From Aquincola sp. (lineage in GTDB: Bacteria > Pseudomonadota > Gammaproteobacteria > Burkholderiales > Burkholderiaceae_C), in the NCBI GenBank assembly GCA_029884035.1, contig JAOUIM010000171.1:1-7431 (forward strand): DNA of 7,431 nucleotides, written 5' to 3'. The notes beneath the pieces were generated by a model that was not told the DNA's origin, ran no database searches, and saw only the letters and a program-made list of their open reading frames with translations. Positions 6,825 to 7,431 of this stretch are shown piece by piece (position 1 is the stretch's first letter; each line of letters opens with the position of its first letter). The position numbers were made by a program, and so were the translations under genes.

Positions 6825-7431
6825 ATGGCCACACGCTACGACCTGCCCAGACCCGCCGACATCGGGCAGCCTCGCGTGCAGCGCCTGTTCGGGCGCTGGT
6901 GGCGACGGCAGTCGCCGACGCAACAGGACCGTTTCGCCACGATGGCGCCCTTGATCTCGGTGCTGCTGTTCCTGGCGGCGATCATTGCGGCCTTCTGGTA
7001 CTTGCGCAATGAGGAAATCGAGCGAGAGGCCGATGCGGTCCAGCGCGACACCGAGATCGCGCAGCAGCAGATGCGCCTGGTGCTGTCGGACGATCAGGAG
7101 CAGTTGCTGCGGCTGGCTCGCGAGATTGGCAGTCGCACGCTCGACAGCCGCACGTTCCCGCCCGCCGCCGCTGAGTTCGCGCGCGAAAGGCCCGCGCTCA
7201 CCCATGTGAGCTGGATCTTGCCGAACCGGACGCTTCGCGCCACCTATGCGACCGCGATGTTTCACCCCGAGGTCAATCCGACCGGCGAGGCCATGGCAGC
7301 CGACCTGCCGGTGGCCGGCGAGAACAGCGAGGCCGAGCACGCATTTGGCAACGCCCGCAGCTTGCGCTCGCCCACATACAGCGGCGCTTTCCGCAGCGCG
7401 AACGGCATGCCGGTCTTCCAGCTGCACGTGC
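6825..7431 (+). CDS. Membrane-anchored sensor-like protein, N-terminal part (probable sensor histidine kinase)
   Basis: The frame is open from ATG 6825 to the right edge (202 complete codons, no stop). An in-frame TAA at 6813-6815 with no start codon between makes 6825 the most upstream possible start. No clear Shine-Dalgarno sequence precedes it; a second ATG at 6942 (M40) also lacks one. Residues 17-28 are basic (RVQRLFGRWWRR), followed by one membrane segment (about 41-60, APLISVLLFLAAIIAAFWYL). A charged, probably coiled-coil helix comes next (about 62-104), then a mixed region (about 125-202) that would be periplasmic by the positive-inside rule. This architecture fits the start of a transmembrane sensor, most likely a PAS-type histidine kinase, but the signalling domains lie outside the window, so a diguanylate cyclase or chemoreceptor is also possible. 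Being divergent from aceE, it may share regulation with it. Confidence 0.6.
   Translation, partial: MATRYDLPRPADIGQPRVQRLFGRWWRRQSPTQQDRFATMAPLISVLLFLAAIIAAFWYLRNEEIEREADAVQRDTEIAQQQMRLVLSDDQEQLLRLAREIGSRTLDSRTFPPAAAEFARERPALTHVSWILPNRTLRATYATAMFHPEVNPTGEAMAADLPVAGENSEAEHAFGNARSLRSPTYSGAFRSANGMPVFQLHV

Noticed and set aside
6645..7427. N-terminal extension of aceE in an open frame up to 7427
   Set aside because: It lacks AceE similarity, runs through the divergent promoter region and antisense to the sensor-like gene, and the ATG at 6644 has a strong Shine-Dalgarno sequence.
1..7431. CRISPR arrays, tRNA/rRNA genes, insertion sequences, phage or defence genes
   Set aside because: No direct-repeat arrays, transposase motifs or RNA gene signatures were seen. 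The only repeats are the lipoyl domains and short promoter-region dyads.

Overview
The window is about 7.4 kb of GC-rich DNA that looks chromosomal. Nearly all of it is one minus-strand operon for the pyruvate dehydrogenase complex, read from right to left: aceE (E1), aceF (E2), a small proteasome-like threonine hydrolase, and lpdA (E3, cut by the left edge). At the right edge a divergent plus-strand gene begins. It encodes a membrane-anchored, probable sensor protein. The homodimeric E1, the E2 with two lipoyl domains, the E3 with its own N-terminal lipoyl domain, and a peptidase matching the betaproteobacterial proteasome homologue (BPH) together suggest a betaproteobacterium of the order Burkholderiales, plausibly a comamonad-like lineage. 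This assignment comes from gene content and recalled family sequences, not from a search.

Layout: 1-1635 (-) lpdA without its C-terminus; 1641-2213 (-) BPH-type peptidase, only 5 bases from lpdA; 2214-2291 a 78-base spacer with no convincing gene or terminator; 2292-3911 (-) aceF; 3912-3929 a spacer holding the aceF ribosome binding site; 3930-6644 (-) aceE; 6645-6824 a divergent intergenic region with an AT-rich core and two small dyads; 6825-7431 (+) the start of the sensor-like gene.

How the genes work together: AceE decarboxylates pyruvate and passes the acetyl group to the lipoyl lysines of AceF. AceF transfers it to CoA, and LpdA reoxidises the dihydrolipoyl groups with NAD+. AceF carries two lipoyl domains and LpdA one, so the locus encodes three related copies. 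The unexpected member is the peptidase between aceF and lpdA. It keeps the Thr/Asp/Lys/Ser residues of the HslV/proteasome fold, and its last codons contain the lpdA Shine-Dalgarno sequence, so it appears co-transcribed and translationally linked with the complex. No ATPase partner is visible. The main question raised by the window is whether this peptidase acts in pyruvate dehydrogenase quality control or regulation.
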